Source: Pseudomonas fluorescens
GTDB lineage: Bacteria; Pseudomonadota; Gammaproteobacteria; Pseudomonadales; Pseudomonadaceae
Direction of reading: 5' to 3'
NCBI RefSeq assembly: GCF_902497785.1
Contig: NZ_CABVHK010000022.1
Location: forward strand, 1-64,000
DNA: 64,000 bases
Part shown: piece after piece, positions 61,657 to 64,000 of the stretch
How the letters are laid out: each line of letters starts with the position of its first letter
Numbering within the stretch: the first letter of the stretch is position 1
The notes under the pieces: generated by a model
What the model saw: the letters and a program-made list of their open reading frames with translations, nothing else
Database searches by the model: none
What the model was told of the DNA's origin: nothing
Made by a program: the position numbers and the translations under genes

Positions 61657-62184
61657 CTATGAGTGCTCTTTCAAAGGGATGGTCCGCGGACGTTCCAGCC
61701 AGGCGCCTTCGCCGTCGGGAACGATTTCGACCACATCGACTTGTGAGCCGCTGATGCCGACGATCCGGCCATCGTTACGTCCCAGGTAATCGCCGACTTT
61801 CAACCGATGCACCCCGCCCGCCCCGCGCAACAGCGCGAAGGAGCCAGCCGCATTGGAGATCGTGCCGACCATTTCAAACTGCTCGATGTTGAATCCTTCG
61901 AGGTATTGCTTGACCCGACCGGGGTCAGGTTTGACGTTGCGCGCGCCATGCTTCTGGCCGGCCAGGTCGACCCTGACCTGCCGGGAAAAAGGGCTCCGCA
62001 GGTTAGCAGCGTTATAGGTGAACGTTGGGTAAGACCGGAACGTCGGCGTTGGTTCAATCCTGCCGGGCGCGCGCAATCGCATTTCATTCATGTACGCGTC
62101 CAGGTCGCTGAAATCAGTGCCGCTGCCGCAACCGGCAAGAACGGCCACGATTCCCACCAGCGGAACAAAACGAATCGGGCTCAT
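61657..62184 (-). CDS. pilP: Type IV pilus lipoprotein PilP
   Basis: A 175-residue inner-membrane lipoprotein. Its lipobox (VLAGCGSG, Cys19) is followed by a flexible acidic stretch and a C-terminal HR-like beta domain (VGTISNAAGSFALLRGAGGVHRLKVGDYLGRNDGRI). It connects the PilN/PilO dimer to PilQ across the periplasm. The start overlaps the pilO stop by four bases. Confidence 0.94.
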   Translation of the reverse strand: MSPIRFVPLVGIVAVLAGCGSGTDFSDLDAYMNEMRLRAPGRIEPTPTFRSYPTFTYNAANLRSPFSRQVRVDLAGQKHGARNVKPDPGRVKQYLEGFNIEQFEMVGTISNAAGSFALLRGAGGVHRLKVGDYLGRNDGRIVGISGSQVDVVEIVPDGEGAWLERPRTIPLKEHS

Positions 62185-62804
62185 TTTTGCAGCCCCTTGT
62201 CGTTATAGCGATAGGTCTTGGCGAGAATGCTCATGCGCAATTTCGGGCCACCCTCGGGGTTGGCCGGTGCGAGGTCGAAGTCGTGCAGGGTGACGATCCG
62301 CGGCAGCCCGGCGACACCACTGACGAAAGTGGCGAGGTCGTGGTAGGCGCCGGTGACGGTGATCTGGATCGGCAGCTCTATGTAGAACGGCTGGGTGACT
62401 TCCGGCAAGAGCTTGATTTCTTCGAACTCCAGGCCACTGCCCAGGCCGGTTCGCGTGATGTCCTCCAGCAGACCCGGCACTTCGGTGTCGCTGGGCAATT
62501 GCCGCAACAATACGCCAAAGGAATTCTCCATTTCCTTCATCTGCTGAATGTACAACTCCAGATTCGCCGCCATGTGCACCTTGTTGGCGAACTGCTCCTT
62601 GAGTGTCGACTCCTCGTCGCGCTTGAGGTCAAGCTGACTCTGAAGATCGCTGATTGAAAAGTTGTAGCCCAGCGCCAGCACCAGGATCATCAGCAGCACA
62701 CCCGACAGCGCCTTGATGGCGGGAGGCCAGGACCCCATGTTATTGGTGTCCAGATCGTTGATGTCGATCTTGCGCAGGCCTTCAAACCATTCGGCCGGAC
62801 TCAT
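62181..62804 (-). CDS. pilO: Type IV pilus alignment protein PilO
   Basis: A 207-residue bitopic protein. The cytoplasmic N-terminus (to about 28) is followed by a membrane helix (ALSGVLLMILVLALGYNF), a periplasmic coiled coil, and a ferredoxin-like domain. It forms heterodimers with PilN. Overlaps of four bases on both sides keep it in strict stoichiometric coupling with pilN and pilP. Confidence 0.94.
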   Translation of the reverse strand: MSPAEWFEGLRKIDINDLDTNNMGSWPPAIKALSGVLLMILVLALGYNFSISDLQSQLDLKRDEESTLKEQFANKVHMAANLELYIQQMKEMENSFGVLLRQLPSDTEVPGLLEDITRTGLGSGLEFEEIKLLPEVTQPFYIELPIQITVTGAYHDLATFVSGVAGLPRIVTLHDFDLAPANPEGGPKLRMSILAKTYRYNDKGLQK

Positions 62805-63367
62805 TTAACGGCCTCCATGGCAGCAGGCTGGGTCTGACGAACGGTCAATTGAAAAACATTGGCCTGATCCAGCTTTCCATCGGTGGTCGACTTGACCTCC
62901 GTCAGGGTGGGCGCGTCGAACCAGTCCGAGGCGTCGAGATTGCGCATCAGGTCCGAGACCCGATTGTTGGATTCCGCCGCGCCAGTGATGGATAGGGTTT
63001 TGCCCTCCATTTTGACCTCGGTGAAAAACACGCCGTCCGGCAAGGTACGCGCCAGCTGGTCGAAAATCCTCCCGCTGATCGGACGATTGCCTTGCAGGTC
63101 CTGAATGATGCGCATGCGTTCGACCAATTGCTGGCGACGTGCCTTGAGTTCACTGATCTGTTTGATCCGCTCATCAACCGTTGCGATCTGTTTGCCGATG
63201 TAATCGTTTCGGGCGATTTGCCGGTCGATTGCAGCGCTGATGGCCTGATCCGCAATAAACACCGCGCCTACAGCCCCCGCGAGGACAGCGACCAGTGCCA
63301 GCAAAAAGCGTTTGCGCCGTTCTTCCCGCAGCTCTTCGCGCCAGGGTAAAAGATTGATCCGCGCCAT
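62801..63367 (-). CDS. pilN: Type IV pilus alignment protein PilN
   Basis: A 188-residue bitopic protein. The N-terminal MARINLLPWREELREER contains the conserved INLLPWR motif that docks onto cytoplasmic PilM. A membrane helix (FLLALVAVLAGAVGAVFIA), coiled coil and periplasmic domain follow. The ATG at 63367 shares its A with the pilM stop (TGATG). A longer N-terminus would place residues before the conserved motif and is rejected. Confidence 0.95.
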   Translation of the reverse strand: MARINLLPWREELREERRKRFLLALVAVLAGAVGAVFIADQAISAAIDRQIARNDYIGKQIATVDERIKQISELKARRQQLVERMRIIQDLQGNRPISGRIFDQLARTLPDGVFFTEVKMEGKTLSITGAAESNNRVSDLMRNLDASDWFDAPTLTEVKSTTDGKLDQANVFQLTVRQTQPAAMEAVK

Positions 63368-64000
63368 CAGTCGAAACTCCTGAGGGCCAGACCGCACGCG
63401 ATCATCAGTGCGGGCGCGTCGCCGGCGAGGGCGCCGGCGTTGACCTTGCTGCTCAGGGCCATATCCGAAAAGGGATTGGCCACCTGTGTCGGCGTGCCCA
63501 GTCGCTGTTCGATCAACCGGTCCAGACCCGCGACCGAAGCGCTGCCACCGGCGAGCAGGATGTGGTCGACCGCGTTGTATTGACCGGACGCGAAGAAAAA
63601 CTGCAATGAACGCGACACTTGCTGCACCAGTGCATCGCGAAACGGCTGTAACACCTCACTGACGTAATCGTCCGGCAAACCGCCCTGCTTTTTCGCCAGC
63701 CCCGCCTGCTCCAGCGTCAGGCCATATCGTCGCTGGATTTCTTCCGTCAACTGGCGGCCACCGAACAGTTGTTCACGGGTGTAGATGATCTTTCCGTTGT
63801 GCAGCACGCTGAGGGTGGTCATGGTCGCGCCGATATCAACGATGGCGACCGTCAGACGCTCCTGTGCGGGCGCCAGATGCCTGGTCAGCAAACCGAAAGA
63901 ACGTTCCAGCGCATAGGCCTCGACATCGACCACGCGAGCGGTCAGCCCGGCCAGGGCCAGGGCCGCTTCCCGAACTTCGACGTTTTCCTTGCGACAGGCT
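63367..64000 (-). CDS. pilM: Type IV pilus protein PilM, C-terminal part (cut by window edge)
   Basis: The last 211 codons of the actin-like cytoplasmic protein PilM. The frame is open to the window edge (ACRKENVEVREAALALAGLT at the cut). Actin-fold nucleotide motifs are visible: VAIVDIGATMTTLSV (phosphate 2) and ILLAGGSASVAGLDRLIEQR (adenosine site). It binds the PilN N-terminus and couples the pilus motor ATPases to the alignment complex. It is the first gene of pilMNOPQ; the start is outside the window. Confidence 0.95.
   Translation of the reverse strand, partial: ACRKENVEVREAALALAGLTARVVDVEAYALERSFGLLTRHLAPAQERLTVAIVDIGATMTTLSVLHNGKIIYTREQLFGGRQLTEEIQRRYGLTLEQAGLAKKQGGLPDDYVSEVLQPFRDALVQQVSRSLQFFFASGQYNAVDHILLAGGSASVAGLDRLIEQRLGTPTQVANPFSDMALSSKVNAGALAGDAPALMIACGLALRSFD

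Overview
The window reads as chromosomal DNA of a Pseudomonas species of the fluorescens lineage. The evidence is GC-rich coding with strong codon bias, many pseudomonad REP palindromes (the GGGAGCGAG and GATCGCAGC types), DUF6124 genes, and a gene order around nhaP2-mscK-selO and hemE-gltDB-damX-aroBK-pilQPONM that I remember from Pseudomonas chromosomes. No rRNA, tRNA, CRISPR array, IS element or prophage was seen. This is judgement from reading; no database search was possible.

Layout. 1-3500: a chemoreceptor cut by the left edge, a ZapA/small coiled-coil pair, and a second chemoreceptor behind a clear sigma-28 (FliA) promoter. 3600-10250: housekeeping genes nhaP2 (K+/H+ antiporter), an mscK-type mechanosensitive channel and selO (AMPylator). 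10256-12480: a higBA toxin-antitoxin pair with a palindromic operator, trxC, and an orphan parA-type ATPase.

12744-30373: an apparently single 17.6 kb operon whose genes nearly all overlap by a few bases. It is an aryl polyene (APE/xanthomonadin/flexirubin-like) pigment cluster: ketosynthases, two ACPs, ketoreductase, two dehydratase domains, an AMP ligase fused to a hotdog domain, acyltransferases, a glycosyltransferase, a thioesterase, and a LolA-like plus MMPL export pair. Its less usual members are an aromatic amino-acid ammonia-lyase with an odd selectivity pair, a CPA2-type antiporter-like membrane protein, and a flavoprotein with the flavin halogenase motif. Two REP doublets (REPINs) lie inside coding sequence, in the N-terminal export signals of the LolA-like protein and the DUF3261 lipoprotein.

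30374-34430: a scarred accessory region. It holds gene relics (the 3' ends of a ketosynthase and of a LysR gene fused together, and a DUF6124 relic), two copies of a conserved 53-nt element, and a DUF2515-like gene followed by tandemly duplicated membrane-anchored proteins of unknown function. 34429-36729: a LysR regulator divergent from an MFS exporter.

36890-48331 (minus strand): a complete gspC-M type II secretion operon preceded by a cytochrome b561 gene and a GbpA/CbpD-like AA10 lytic polysaccharide monooxygenase. This suggests a secretion system, its cargo and possibly an electron source in one locus. 48624-64000 (minus strand): hemE, gltD, gltB, a DamX-like SPOR protein, aroB, aroK and the type IV pilus genes pilQ, pilP, pilO, pilN and pilM (cut by the right edge).
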